The position numbers were made by a program, and so were the translations under genes. Shown one piece after another: positions 44,904-54,246 of a stretch of DNA of 64,000 nt; positions within the stretch are counted from its first letter, which is position 1; every line of letters begins with the position of its first letter. Source of the DNA: G963663315 sp963663315 (lineage in GTDB: Bacteria; Pseudomonadota; Gammaproteobacteria; Arenicellales; Poriferihabitantaceae). The notes beneath the pieces were generated by a model that saw nothing but the letters and a program-made list of their open reading frames with translations, did no database searches and was not told where the DNA came from. The stretch is from assembly GCA_963663315.1 (NCBI GenBank), contig OY760176.1, positions 2,294,001 through 2,358,000 of the forward strand, read 5' to 3'.

Positions 44904-46260
44904 ACAGTACGATTTTATCGTGATTGGTGGAGGAAGTGGCGGTATCGCTTCAGCCAGACGGGCAGCGCAATATGGAGCGCAGGTTTTATTGATAGAAGCC
45001 GGTCGGCTTGGGGGCACCTGTGTCAACGTAGGATGTGTACCCAAAAAAGTCATGTGGATGACATCGCAGATCAGAGAAACACTGGAAATGGCAGAGAATT
45101 ACGGATTTGATGTCAACGATAACGGCTTTGACTGGTCGGTTATCAAACGCTCCAGGGATAGCTATATTGAGCGACTGAACGGAATCTACCGACGCAATCT
45201 TGATCAATCCGGTGTGGAAATCGTGAAGGGGATTGCACGTTTTACAGGCGATCGCACCATTTCAGTGAATGGAGATACCTGTTCAGCCCGTCACATCCTG
45301 ATTGCCACCGGTGGGAGACCCACTGTTCCGGACATTGCGGGCGCTGAATATGGAATTACCAGCGATGGATTTTTCGAGCTTGACCACCAGCCACACAGGA
45401 TACTTGTGATCGGTGCGGGCTATATCGCGACCGAACTGGCCGGAATGATGCACGGACTGGGCAGCCGCGTGTCGATACTGTTACGCAAGGACAAATTGCT
45501 GCGATCATTCGACCACGACATACACCAAATGGTGATGCAGGAGATGATCCAGGCTGGTATCGAAATCCTTCCCAAGGTTGCAATCGGTTCATTAGTAAAA
45601 AATCACGACAGCCTGGGATACCGCGACCAGGATGGGTCAGGCAAGGACGGCTTCGACTGCATTATCTGGGCGGTTGGCCGCCATGCCAGTGTTGGGCAGC
45701 TTGATCTTGATGTTACCGGAGTCTGTGTAGACCAGCGCGGTTATATTGAAACCGATGAATTTCAGAACACCACTGCAAGCAACATCTATGCCGTTGGCGA
45801 CGTTACCTGGTGGGCGCAACTCACGCCAGTGGCGATCGCCGCGGGGCGCAGGTTATCTGACCGGGTGTTTAACAATCAGCCAGAGGCGAAACTTGACTAC
45901 AGCAATATTCCCACGGTCATTTTTTCTCATCCCCCGGTGGGCACGGTCGGATTGTCAGAAGCCCAGGCCATCGAAAAATACGGCGCCGACAACATCAGAG
46001 TATATAAAAACCATGTCGTTGACATGTATTTCGCGGTCGCCGAACACAAACCACGCACACTGCTGAAACTGATTGTGCAAGGTGAAAACGAAAGAGTTGT
46101 CGGTTGTCATGTGGTTGGCCGAGGCGCCGATGAAATGATTCAGGGATTTGCAGTCGCAATTAAAATGGGCGCAACCAAAAAGGATTTTGACAACACAGTC
46201 GCCATTCACCCCACTGCGGCAGAGGAACTGGTAACCCTCAGGTCCGGTATTTCGGATTAA
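44896..46260 (+). CDS. gor: Glutathione reductase-type pyridine nucleotide-disulfide oxidoreductase
   Basis: This flavoprotein reduces glutathione disulfide with NADPH. The ATG at 44896 gives 454 residues. The FAD motif GGGSGGIASARRAAQYGA is followed by the redox-active disulfide in GGTCVNVGCVPKKVMW (Cys-x4-Cys). The NAD(P) domain has VIGAGYIATELAGMMHGLG, and the C-terminal active site is NTVAIHPTAAEELVTL with the catalytic His-Glu pair. These details favour glutathione reductase over lipoamide dehydrogenase. Its 3' end overlaps the convergent sulfatase gene by 23 bases. The start region is a tandem duplication. Confidence 0.93.
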   Translation: MSKQYDFIVIGGGSGGIASARRAAQYGAQVLLIEAGRLGGTCVNVGCVPKKVMWMTSQIRETLEMAENYGFDVNDNGFDWSVIKRSRDSYIERLNGIYRRNLDQSGVEIVKGIARFTGDRTISVNGDTCSARHILIATGGRPTVPDIAGAEYGITSDGFFELDHQPHRILVIGAGYIATELAGMMHGLGSRVSILLRKDKLLRSFDHDIHQMVMQEMIQAGIEILPKVAIGSLVKNHDSLGYRDQDGSGKDGFDCIIWAVGRHASVGQLDLDVTGVCVDQRGYIETDEFQNTTASNIYAVGDVTWWAQLTPVAIAAGRRLSDRVFNNQPEAKLDYSNIPTVIFSHPPVGTVGLSEAQAIEKYGADNIRVYKNHVVDMYFAVAEHKPRTLLKLIVQGENERVVGCHVVGRGADEMIQGFAVAIKMGATKKDFDNTVAIHPTAAEELVTLRSGISD

Positions 46261-47806
46261 ACGGGGTGGGTCTCGGGAATCGGGAGGATCTATCAAAGCG
46301 CGTCAGATCATGATGACTTCGGGTATATTCCTCGGCGGCATTCCGGTCAGGATTGTAGTCCCAGCTTTGAACCTTGCCGATTGTAAGTGCGCTGTGCACC
46401 CTTCTTCGCCTGTTCTGATCATCAATCACTTTTTGCCGCAGTTGTTCTGCATTCCAGTGTTCTTCGGCCTGATTTTTCAAATCCCCGACCAACGCCGCAA
46501 AAGCCGGGTCGCCAGCCAGATTGGTGGTTTCTTCCGGGTCATTTTCAAGATCGAAGAGCTGGTCCGGGTCGGTTGGGCAGGTAATGTACTTGTAGTTGGA
46601 AAATCGGATCATCAGCATCGGGGCAGCGGTTCCTTCAGCCAGATATTCACTGACCGTTCTGTCCGGATCATTGGACTCGTCACCTGTACACAACGGATAC
46701 AGACTGCGTCCATCCAAAGGGTCGATAGCATCCGGCTTGTCGATATCGACGCCGGCCGATGCAATATCCAATAAAGTCGGCAGCACATCAACCAGGGAAA
46801 CCGGTTGGCTTACAGTTCGTGGACGTAATTCAGTCGGTTGGTAAATGATCATCGGAATTCGACAAGCCCATTCCCTGAACGACATTTTGTACCATAAACC
46901 ATATTCGCCGAGCATGTCACCGTGATCTGCGGTCAGAATGATGGTGGTATTCTCAGCCAGCCCGCACTCGTCCAGTGTGTCATGTAATCGACCCAGCCAC
47001 TCATCCACATAAGAGACATTTGCGTAATAGGCGCGTCGGGCATTGACAATCTGCTGATCGCTGAGTTCAACCGAATCAATCGCAATCACGTTTTCCAGTC
47101 GTTGGTTATGGGGGTCGGGCTGTACTGCCGGACGTGCAACCGAAGGCAGCGAAATATCGACATCGTCGTACAGGTCCCAGTATTTTTGCCGGGTTGCGTA
47201 TGGGTCATGCGGGTGGATGAAACTGGTCACAAGACACAATGGTCGACGGTCTTCGGACCTCGCATGATCGTAGATTACGCGCATTGCCCGAGTACCCACC
47301 TCATCATCATAAGCCAGTTGGTTGGTGATCGCTGCCACACCGGCCTGGATCACACTCGACATGTTGTGATACCACAGGTCAATACGCTGATGCGGGTCTG
47401 TCCAGTCCGGAATCCAGCCAAAATCCGCAGGATAGATGTCGGTTGTGACACGCTCTTCAAAGCCATGAAGCTGGTCAGCGCCAACAAAATGCATCTTACC
47501 TGAAAGACAGGTACGATACCCCATCATACGCAGATAATGAGCGAAAGTCGGTATCGTCGATGGCATGTAAGCCGCGTTGTCATAGCCTCCACATTTGGAG
47601 ACATTCTGCCCGGTCATGAAGGCATATCGTGCCGGCGTACAAAGCGGGCTACTGGAATAGGCGTTCTTGAACAACACTCCCTGGCTTGCCAGAGTGTCGA
47701 TATTGGGACTGAAGACCTCATCGTTTCCATAGCATCCCAAAGCCCTGGCGGTCAACTGATCAGCCATGACAACAAGAATATTCTGCTGATCCTGATACAA
47801 ACCCAT
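46238..47806 (-). CDS. betC: Choline-sulfatase-like arylsulfatase family enzyme
   Basis: This type I sulfatase of 522 residues likely releases choline from choline-O-sulfate. The formylglycine-generating motif is Cys56-Thr-Pro-Ala-Arg60. Metal ligands lie in VVMADQL and in ILTADHGDMLGEYGLWYK. GKMHFVGADQLHGFEER and the C-terminal WDYNPDRNAAEEYTR segment are typical of choline sulfatases. There is no obvious signal peptide, in line with cytoplasmic BetC. A sulfatase-maturing enzyme, choline oxidase and betaine genes are not in the window. The gene overlaps gor tail to tail. Confidence 0.8.
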   Translation of the reverse strand: MGLYQDQQNILVVMADQLTARALGCYGNDEVFSPNIDTLASQGVLFKNAYSSSPLCTPARYAFMTGQNVSKCGGYDNAAYMPSTIPTFAHYLRMMGYRTCLSGKMHFVGADQLHGFEERVTTDIYPADFGWIPDWTDPHQRIDLWYHNMSSVIQAGVAAITNQLAYDDEVGTRAMRVIYDHARSEDRRPLCLVTSFIHPHDPYATRQKYWDLYDDVDISLPSVARPAVQPDPHNQRLENVIAIDSVELSDQQIVNARRAYYANVSYVDEWLGRLHDTLDECGLAENTTIILTADHGDMLGEYGLWYKMSFREWACRIPMIIYQPTELRPRTVSQPVSLVDVLPTLLDIASAGVDIDKPDAIDPLDGRSLYPLCTGDESNDPDRTVSEYLAEGTAAPMLMIRFSNYKYITCPTDPDQLFDLENDPEETTNLAGDPAFAALVGDLKNQAEEHWNAEQLRQKVIDDQNRRRRVHSALTIGKVQSWDYNPDRNAAEEYTRSHHDLTRFDRSSRFPRPTPFNPKYRT

Positions 47807-47831
47807 AATTGATTCCGGTTAATAATTCATG

Positions 47832-50162
47832 TCATTTTTCTGGGACTGCGGCCCACATTGCTGCAAAAACAAGGCTGATGAAAGTGCCGATACCGACGGT
47901 TATTCCAATCGCTTCTAACGGCGGCGTCCAGGAAAAAGTGAGTACACCGAATACCAGTATAGTGGTGATACCACATACCCAGATTGATTTGAATGTCGTA
48001 TCCCACTCATCGTCATTCTCAGGAAGTCGATTGAAAAACAAAGCATAATCCAAACCCAGACCGACCACAAGCAACAACGAAATCAAGTGGAAAATACTAA
48101 GCGGATGACCGCTGAAAACCAGAATGGCGGCTACGGTTACCGCTGCTGAAAATGTCGGGACCATGATTTTCAATGGTCGTGTCAGGCTTTTGAAACCCAG
48201 AGCCAGAGATACATAGATAATCGTAATACAGGCAATCATGGATAACGCCACCCGGTTTACGCTTTTGGCAACCATGGCTGTCGATGCGGATTTCAAGTTC
48301 ATGTAGTAGAGATCTTCGTGCCGGTCGGAAAAACGCATCATCGCTGCTTCATCCTGGACACCATGCAAGAGAATCACGCCTGCCGCCTCGCCTTCGAAAT
48401 CAAACAGTAACGGATTGAGCTTTTTCCCGGCAGGGGTGTCATCAAGACTGGCTACATCCAGCAATTCAAGTTCGTCAAGCGAGCGAATGTCTTCGATCGC
48501 CGGATCAAATACATCAGCTCGAAAAGGAAAATCCGTGAGCGCCTCAGTCAGGTTTTTGCTGATTGAATCAACATCTTTCAACTGGGCCTTTCGCAGTGAC
48601 TGTTGTTGTCGGCTCGGGAGAAAATGCGAAGCCATATCAAAACCTTCGAGAATGCCGGACTCTACCAGCTCATCGAGATAAGGTTCCAGATATTCGCTCA
48701 GTTGCAATACGCTTTCCTTGTCAACTGCGGTCATCATCATCATGCTGCTGCCATACCAGAATCCGATATCGTCTCGCAACATTTTCCCTTCTGCCCGCCT
48801 TTGATCCTTGATTGGACTTAGTGACTCAACATTCAGATGCAGCACCCGATCGCCTTGCAATAACAACCCCCCTGCCGAAACCACAAGCATCACCATCACC
48901 ACCAGGCGAAATCGGGGGGCTGACTGACCCAGTGATTTCAATATACAATGGAATCCTGTCAATCCCGAAGGAGGGCTTTCCTGATGACCCCCAATGAGTG
49001 GCAGCACCCACCGTGAAAACAGCGCCGCGGTCACCAGACCAACAATGGTGAATGCCCCTACTTGTTGTAATCCGCCAAAACCTGACAACAGAAATGCCCC
49101 GTATGCGATGACCGTGGAAAAAACGCCCAGGCGCAACGTCCGCCATACCTTTTGCAATTTATTCCTCTCGTGCTTTCGGCTTCCATTCATGCCACCGGTC
49201 AACAGGTGGATCGGATAGTCTACGGCAACACCCGCCATGGTCACACCGAACACCAGTGTAATCCCGTGAATTTGATCGTAAAACAGTAAAATCGACGCAG
49301 TCGCTACAATCACGCCAATCAGTAATGGCAACACAACCAGCACAACCATGCGGACGGATCGATAGGCCGCCCAGACAAACAAAACCACCAGCAACACCGC
49401 CATCAAGGTCAGGTTTTTAAAGTCCTCCCGGATGTTCTCTGCAGATTCGACGGAGAACACCGCAGGACCTGTCATGATCATATTCAATCCGGGTGGTTTC
49501 ATGGCATTGAAGGCAGATCGAATTTCCTCTACCACTGCCATCTGATTTTCTATCTGAGTAATATCAGACTCGAATTCAACCAGGACCAGTGAGCGCAGAT
49601 GGTTTTCAGAAAACCAGACTCCATGTAATTCCACCGGTTTTTTATGGCGACTGATCTTGCCTTGCCAGTTTTCCAGCAGATCAACAATTTCGCCTGTAGG
49701 GTCTTTGCGCAGGAAGCGCTTTTCAAGAAGAGAAGCGGAGGAATACAAACTCTGTAATCTGGCATCAAGCGCCGACTTCAAACCTGATTTCGAAAACTGC
49801 TCTGTCAGATTATTGTGGGTTAGCAGATATCGATACTTTTCCAGAAAAGAGAGAACGTCCTCGCTTAAATCCGATGCCCCATTGGTGATTTTGTCAAATG
49901 TCGCGGAAGCTTCCAGCTCTTCAACAAATTCATGGTTGAATTCGGCAAGCTTCGTTGCAGGCAACCCCGAGAAAGCTAAAAGAATAATACTGGTTGATAT
50001 CCCACTGTCCAGTTGATGGTGTAACAGTTTTTCGAATCGGGTTTCAGGTTCCGGGAGAAAAATTCCAATATCGGTCGAGACGTTGAATCGAGTGAATATC
50101 GTGTATAGCGCGACTGCAAGAATACATAGAATAACTATCGCTTTATTACGCGCAATATTCAC
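47832..50162 (-). CDS. MMPL/RND-superfamily exporter
   Basis: This is a large inner-membrane transporter of 776 residues from a GTG start. It has the duplicated RND layout: one N-terminal helix, a periplasmic loop (about 30-230), five helices (about 240-400), a second single helix, another periplasmic loop, and five C-terminal helices. VTMAGVAVDYPIHLL and VVGLGLDYALFFNRL carry the intramembrane acidic pairs used for proton coupling. This subgroup (COG4258-like) often exports lipids or aryl-polyene precursors and pairs with a LolA-like protein, which here lies just upstream with six bases between. No polyene or fatty-acid cluster is nearby. Confidence 0.8.
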   Translation of the reverse strand: MNIARNKAIVILCILAVALYTIFTRFNVSTDIGIFLPEPETRFEKLLHHQLDSGISTSIILLAFSGLPATKLAEFNHEFVEELEASATFDKITNGASDLSEDVLSFLEKYRYLLTHNNLTEQFSKSGLKSALDARLQSLYSSASLLEKRFLRKDPTGEIVDLLENWQGKISRHKKPVELHGVWFSENHLRSLVLVEFESDITQIENQMAVVEEIRSAFNAMKPPGLNMIMTGPAVFSVESAENIREDFKNLTLMAVLLVVLFVWAAYRSVRMVVLVVLPLLIGVIVATASILLFYDQIHGITLVFGVTMAGVAVDYPIHLLTGGMNGSRKHERNKLQKVWRTLRLGVFSTVIAYGAFLLSGFGGLQQVGAFTIVGLVTAALFSRWVLPLIGGHQESPPSGLTGFHCILKSLGQSAPRFRLVVMVMLVVSAGGLLLQGDRVLHLNVESLSPIKDQRRAEGKMLRDDIGFWYGSSMMMMTAVDKESVLQLSEYLEPYLDELVESGILEGFDMASHFLPSRQQQSLRKAQLKDVDSISKNLTEALTDFPFRADVFDPAIEDIRSLDELELLDVASLDDTPAGKKLNPLLFDFEGEAAGVILLHGVQDEAAMMRFSDRHEDLYYMNLKSASTAMVAKSVNRVALSMIACITIIYVSLALGFKSLTRPLKIMVPTFSAAVTVAAILVFSGHPLSIFHLISLLLVVGLGLDYALFFNRLPENDDEWDTTFKSIWVCGITTILVFGVLTFSWTPPLEAIGITVGIGTFISLVFAAMWAAVPEK

Positions 50163-50168
50163 TGTCGC

Positions 50169-50786
50169 TTACGGGTTGGCTGGTAGCAGAAGCAGGTAGG
50201 TCAGATCAACCGTGGACTGGTCGCCATCGGCCTGAATCGAGACCACTTTATGTATTCGGGCATCGCTTCCATAGAGCATTACTTGTTTGAAATATTTCAG
50301 AATTTCCGGGGTTTTCGGAGTTAGATCGAGTTTCCAGTCAGTACGACTGCCATCCAGTTTGATTTCAAAGCCTTCATTGAGCCGATCAATGTCCCCGACC
50401 AGTATCGCCCGCAGACTTTCAACTGTGATCGTCAAAACCGGGTGGGATTTTACCGAGTATTTCTGGATTTGTACCATATCGTCGCGCTTTCCGACTTGAC
50501 CTGTCTTTTCTATCGACATTGAATCACCGTCAATCACGACTTTTTCGACAATCGGTGACACGGTATTTTTCTCAATATAATCCGGTTGGCGATACTCTAT
50601 ATGCCCTTCTGTAACCAGGTCTGTCATTACGAATGCCGAACGCCTGGTTTCCTTGAAAACCAGTTTTGCATGAACGACCCTGGAAAATTGATGCATCAGT
50701 CTTGATACATCCCATTCATCCCTGTCTGCGATGGCCGTAGACAGGGTAGTCGAAAATACAAATATCAATAAAATACGAACAGACAC
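50169..50786 (-). CDS. LolA-like periplasmic lipoprotein/lipid carrier
   Basis: This is a predicted periplasmic protein of about 205 residues. I chose the GTG at 50786 because it begins a clean signal peptide (MSVRILLIFVFSTTLSTAIA) after an AGGG; a GTG at 50831 is the longer option. The mature part has the alternating pattern of a LolA half-barrel: VHAKLVFKETRRSAFV, VTEGHIEYRQPDYIEKNT and SVRAILVGDIDRL-like strands. It is cotranscribed with the MMPL exporter. Such pairs are thought to move a lipid or polyene-lipid to the outer membrane. The cargo is unknown. Confidence 0.72.
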   Translation of the reverse strand: MSVRILLIFVFSTTLSTAIADRDEWDVSRLMHQFSRVVHAKLVFKETRRSAFVMTDLVTEGHIEYRQPDYIEKNTVSPIVEKVVIDGDSMSIEKTGQVGKRDDMVQIQKYSVKSHPVLTITVESLRAILVGDIDRLNEGFEIKLDGSRTDWKLDLTPKTPEILKYFKQVMLYGSDARIHKVVSIQADGDQSTVDLTYLLLLPANP

Positions 50787-50852
50787 GGTCGGGAATCCCT
50801 TGACATCAGTGGCAATGCGCAAAGATAACACGGTCAGGCCGTTTCTTTTGTG

Positions 50853-51995
50853 TCAAGTCAGCAGTTGCTGCAGGATTTCGTCGATATATCGATATCCTTT
50901 TTCTGTGCATCGAATGCGGTTGCCGGATATTTGCAACAGATCCTGTTCAATCGGTCTGGCCAGAGAATGTGCGGTCGCCTCAATACACAAACCGGTTCGA
51001 TGCTCGAACATATCGACATGAATGCCATTTTTAATTCTCAGCGCATTTAACAGGCATTCAAAAAGAATGTCATCCTGCGCTACCGTTGTTGGATATCGAT
51101 ATGGTTTGCCGGTGTTGACTGATGATATGTATGACCCGGGTTGTTTCTGTTTCCATGATCGGGTGATGCCATCACAATCAGTCACTTTGGAGTGTGCCCC
51201 CGCACCGATTCCAAGGTAATCGCCAAATTGCCAGTAATTCAGGTTATGTAAACATTGCCTGTCCGGTTTGGCATAAGCGGATACTTCATACCGCATATAG
51301 CCGCTTTGATCAAGCTGGCTTGCGATTGCGTCCTGCATGTCTGCCTGCATGTCTTCGTTCGGCAAGTCGGGCGGATATCGATAGAAATAAGTATTCGGTT
51401 CCAGGGTCAGTTGGTAAAGCGACAAATGCTCTGGCGAGCAGGCAATGGCCCGGACACAATCATCCAGCGCCATGTCCAGTGTCTGCCCAGGCAGGCCGAA
51501 CATGATGTCGAGGTTGATGTTGTTGAAGCCCGTGTGCCGGGCATTGTTGATTGCACGGTCTGCCGCTTCGGCATTGTGAATTCTACCTAGGGCATTGAGG
51601 TGGCGATTGTTGAAACTCTGCACGCCAATGGAGAGGCGATTCACCCCGGCTTCGAGATAAGTTTCAAACCGGTCGTATTCCAGTGTGCCCGGATTGGCTT
51701 CCAGTGTAATTTCAATACCGGGTTCGAATTCAATTTTTTGATTTATGAATCCAAGCAGATCCGCAATCGACTTTCCCCGGAACAGACTGGGGGTGCCGCC
51801 GCCCATAAAAATCGAGCTGAGCCTGCGGTTCGGACTCAACCGGCGTATATCATTTTCAAAATCCGTTTTCAGGGTGTCGATGTAGCGTTGTTCCGGTAAA
51901 TCGCCTGAGAACGTGTGCGAGTTGAAGTCGCAATAGGGGCACTTTTTGATACACCAGGGAAAATGAATGTAAAGCGTGAGTGGAATGGTGTCCAT
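50853..51995 (-). CDS. hemW: Radical SAM heme chaperone HemW
   Basis: This is a HemN-like protein that binds heme and delivers it to respiratory enzymes. The ATG at 51995 gives 380 residues and the start MDTIPLTLYIHFPWC; the longer frame would overlap the upstream gene. The 4Fe-4S motif is CIKKCPYC (Cys-x3-Cys-x2-Cys), missing the fourth HemN Cys, as in HemW. IFMGGGTPSLF, SIGVQSFNNRHLNALGRIH and LDIMFGLPGQTLD follow. The C-terminal HemN_C region has GIHVDMFEHRTG. It is 22 bases after the D-2-hydroxyacid dehydrogenase gene. rdgB, its common neighbour, is absent. Confidence 0.92.
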   Translation of the reverse strand: MDTIPLTLYIHFPWCIKKCPYCDFNSHTFSGDLPEQRYIDTLKTDFENDIRRLSPNRRLSSIFMGGGTPSLFRGKSIADLLGFINQKIEFEPGIEITLEANPGTLEYDRFETYLEAGVNRLSIGVQSFNNRHLNALGRIHNAEAADRAINNARHTGFNNINLDIMFGLPGQTLDMALDDCVRAIACSPEHLSLYQLTLEPNTYFYRYPPDLPNEDMQADMQDAIASQLDQSGYMRYEVSAYAKPDRQCLHNLNYWQFGDYLGIGAGAHSKVTDCDGITRSWKQKQPGSYISSVNTGKPYRYPTTVAQDDILFECLLNALRIKNGIHVDMFEHRTGLCIEATAHSLARPIEQDLLQISGNRIRCTEKGYRYIDEILQQLLT

Positions 51996-52017
51996 TTGTG
52001 CCCATCGGGAAACCGGC

Positions 52018-52977
52018 TTAACTGACCACATTGACTGGACGGTCGTTCAGCCACCCGATCAGGTTTTCCGACAAGGCATCAACCAGTCGTTGTCTTGATT
52101 CCCTGGACCCCCAGGCATTGTGGGGAGTGATCAACAGATTAGGCAGTCGGCACTGCAACAGCGGATGGTCGGGTGGGGGTGGCTCAAGGTCAAGTACGTC
52201 GATTCCGGCTCCCGCTATTTCACCGTTTTCGAGTGCATTGATCAGCGCAGCAGAGTCTATGATCGCACCCCGTGCCGTATTCACAAGGATGGCGGTTTTT
52301 TTCATTTTCCTGAATGCGTGGTCGGCAAACAGATGGTGCGTGTCAGTGGTCAAGGGGCAATGAAGCGATACGATATCCGAGCGTTCGAGCAACTCATCAA
52401 AGCTGGCGCGTCCCGGTTCAGGGGCACCGTCCGTCCCTGGCCTTTGGCACAGCAATATCTGCATATCCATCGCCTCGGCGATCTTCGCCACTTTCCTGCC
52501 AAGCGCGCCATATCCGATGATGCCGAGTATCTTGTTACTGGTTTCGATGATCGGATGGTCGAGCAGGCAGAACACATCGCTTTTACTCCAGTTTCCCTGT
52601 CGCACATCATGGTGATACTGGATTTGACTGGTGAGCAGGTTCAGTATTAAAGCCATGGTATGTTGTGCAACAGCGGGAGTTGCGTAGTGACGAACATTAC
52701 AGATCACGATTCCCTGCTCTCGGCAGGCGTCAAGAGCGACATTGTCGGTACCGGTTGCCGCAATCAGGATCAATTTCAGATTCGGGCAGTGGCTCAATAG
52801 CTCACGATTCAGCACAACCTTGTTGGTAATCACGATTTGATGATTGCCTACCCGCTCCAGGGTCTGGTCAGCACGGGTAGCCGGAAAATTGGTCCAGTCA
52901 ACCTCGGGAATTTCGAGGCCAGTCAGGACAATATCATTTTTGTCGAATGAGATTTTATCGAGAATCACGCCTTTCAT
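52018..52977 (-). CDS. D-2-hydroxyacid dehydrogenase (hydroxypyruvate/glyoxylate reductase-like)
   Basis: This NAD(P)-dependent enzyme of 319 residues reduces 2-oxoacids to D-hydroxyacids. The nucleotide motif is GIIGYGALGRKVAKIAEAM. The catalytic triad is represented by Arg in NTARGAIID, Glu in DVLDLEPP, and His in ITPHNAWGS. The substrate may be glycerate/hydroxypyruvate or glyoxylate. The start codon is inside the left 99-bp direct repeat. Before the cassette inserted, this gene appears to have followed the small AbiEii-partner-like gene now at 62146, with a 23-base gap. Its original promoter may therefore now lie 9 kb away. Confidence 0.88.
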   Translation of the reverse strand: MKGVILDKISFDKNDIVLTGLEIPEVDWTNFPATRADQTLERVGNHQIVITNKVVLNRELLSHCPNLKLILIAATGTDNVALDACREQGIVICNVRHYATPAVAQHTMALILNLLTSQIQYHHDVRQGNWSKSDVFCLLDHPIIETSNKILGIIGYGALGRKVAKIAEAMDMQILLCQRPGTDGAPEPGRASFDELLERSDIVSLHCPLTTDTHHLFADHAFRKMKKTAILVNTARGAIIDSAALINALENGEIAGAGIDVLDLEPPPPDHPLLQCRLPNLLITPHNAWGSRESRQRLVDALSENLIGWLNDRPVNVVS

Positions 52978-53070
52978 GGTTTTAATCGGTTCCTGAATGG
53001 TTAATCCAAATTACGCCGGGGCAAAGGCGGCACAACAGACCGATTAAGGCGCACATGCCAGAAATGCCAG
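52972..53070. repeat. Left 99-bp direct repeat flanking the cassette
   Basis: These 99 bases are identical to 62117-62215. The repeat covers the start codon of the D-2-hydroxyacid dehydrogenase, its ribosome-binding region, and, on the minus strand, the last codons and stop of an AbiEii-partner-like reading frame. Within it, TTAATCGGT (52982-52990) and ACCGATTAA (53039-53047) are perfect inverted repeats. Identity breaks at both ends (52971 against 62116, and 53071 against 62216). Confidence 0.95.
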
Positions 53071-53128
53071 ATCTTATTGAATATATTGATAATAAAAAAT
53101 CACGAAATTGTTCCTTCTGCGAGGGCGG

Positions 53129-53146
53129 CGCCGTCAGTCTACGGCG
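53129..53146 (-). terminator. Hairpin after the LysR gene
   Basis: CGCCGT and ACGGCG pair across a six-base loop, 10-30 bases beyond the LysR stop codon. There is no direct T-run, so it is a possible rather than a clear terminator. Confidence 0.35.
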
Positions 53147-53156
53147 TTGGGAACTA

Positions 53157-54086
53157 TCAGAGTTCTAATTCATTGATACCGTAACTTGATTCGGCGAATG
53201 TAAGGCAAAGATATTCATAAAATGCCTTGGTTGGGGCGTTCATTTCATTGTCTTTCTTCCAGATAAGTCCTACGTTCATTGGATGGACTATACCCTCTAC
53301 CGATTTCACTTCAACATGCTGACCTTCCAGCGACCATGGACGATACACCATATCCGACAAGATGGTAACCCCCATTCCCGTCGCCACCATGCTTCTAACT
53401 GCTTCAACCGATGTAGTCCTGAAAAAGATATTGGGACTGTATTGCGCTGCCGTCCAGTAACGTAGCGCCGACTGTTCCGCTTCGTCAACAGTTAGCATTA
53501 CATATGGTTGCTCTGAAATTTCCGCAAATCCTACATGTTCCGCTCCCATCAGATAATGGTTAGCGCACAACCAAAGACGTCGACGTGACCTCATCAACAC
53601 TCTAGAGCTGATTTGCTCTACATTTTTCAAGTTTGATAAAAGAATCACAGCGATGTCAAGGTTGCCTTGAACAATCATTTCCTCGATTTCAACCCGCTGC
53701 TGCTCTTGCAAGTGAACTCTTACATCGGGAAATGATCGTCCGAATCGCATCAGAATCTGGGGAATGAAATAACCTGCAACTGTATACGTCAGACCAACCC
53801 TCACGTTACCACTAAGGGTGCGTCCGGACCGGCGCAGGCCTCGAGTTGCTTCCGAAACTGCAGCGAGAATATTCTGTGCGTGCCTTACAAATTGATAACC
53901 CTCATAAGTTAAGACTACGCCGCCTGACTGACGTTGAAACAAGGGTGCTTCCAGCTCTTCTTCCAAGGCATTAATTGAGGCGCTTACAGCGGACTGGGAA
54001 ATATTAAGATTTGCCGCCGCCGCAGATATTTTGCCCGCATTCGCAACAGCGATGAAATAACGAACTTGACGAAAAGAAATTGCCAT
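53157..54086 (-). CDS. LysR-family transcriptional regulator of the cassette
   Basis: This is a one-component regulator of 309 residues from the ATG at 54086; a GTG at 54104 is possible. The N-terminal winged helix-turn-helix reads FRQVRYFIAVANAGKISAAAANLNISQSAVSASINALEEELEAPLFQR. The rest is a periplasmic-binding-like effector domain with NVRVGLTYTVAGYFIPQIL. It is divergent from the TorT-like gene with 160 bases between. By the usual LysR logic it controls the transporter-pxp operon, with an effector likely to be the imported substrate or a breakdown product. Confidence 0.88.
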   Translation of the reverse strand: MAISFRQVRYFIAVANAGKISAAAANLNISQSAVSASINALEEELEAPLFQRQSGGVVLTYEGYQFVRHAQNILAAVSEATRGLRRSGRTLSGNVRVGLTYTVAGYFIPQILMRFGRSFPDVRVHLQEQQRVEIEEMIVQGNLDIAVILLSNLKNVEQISSRVLMRSRRRLWLCANHYLMGAEHVGFAEISEQPYVMLTVDEAEQSALRYWTAAQYSPNIFFRTTSVEAVRSMVATGMGVTILSDMVYRPWSLEGQHVEVKSVEGIVHPMNVGLIWKKDNEMNAPTKAFYEYLCLTFAESSYGINELEL

Positions 54087-54246
54087 CGATTTTTTCGATA
54101 TCACACTGCGAAAAATACTATTTTACAACAAAAACTAATTTGTCTATAGTTTAAAAAAACTTTGATTAGCCAGAATAATTCGCAGTTTCCGAGTATGTGT
54201 CTGGCAGAAACTAAAATGAGTAATTGGATAATCAGGAGGTAACGAA
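54087..54246. promoter_or_regulatory. Divergent control region between the LysR gene and the transport operon
   Basis: The 160-base gap is AT-rich around 54105-54170 and ends with a perfect AGGAGGT (54234-54240) six bases before the ATG of the binding protein. LysR proteins usually bind such divergent gaps at T-N11-A palindromes. I could not name one site with confidence. Confidence 0.5.
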
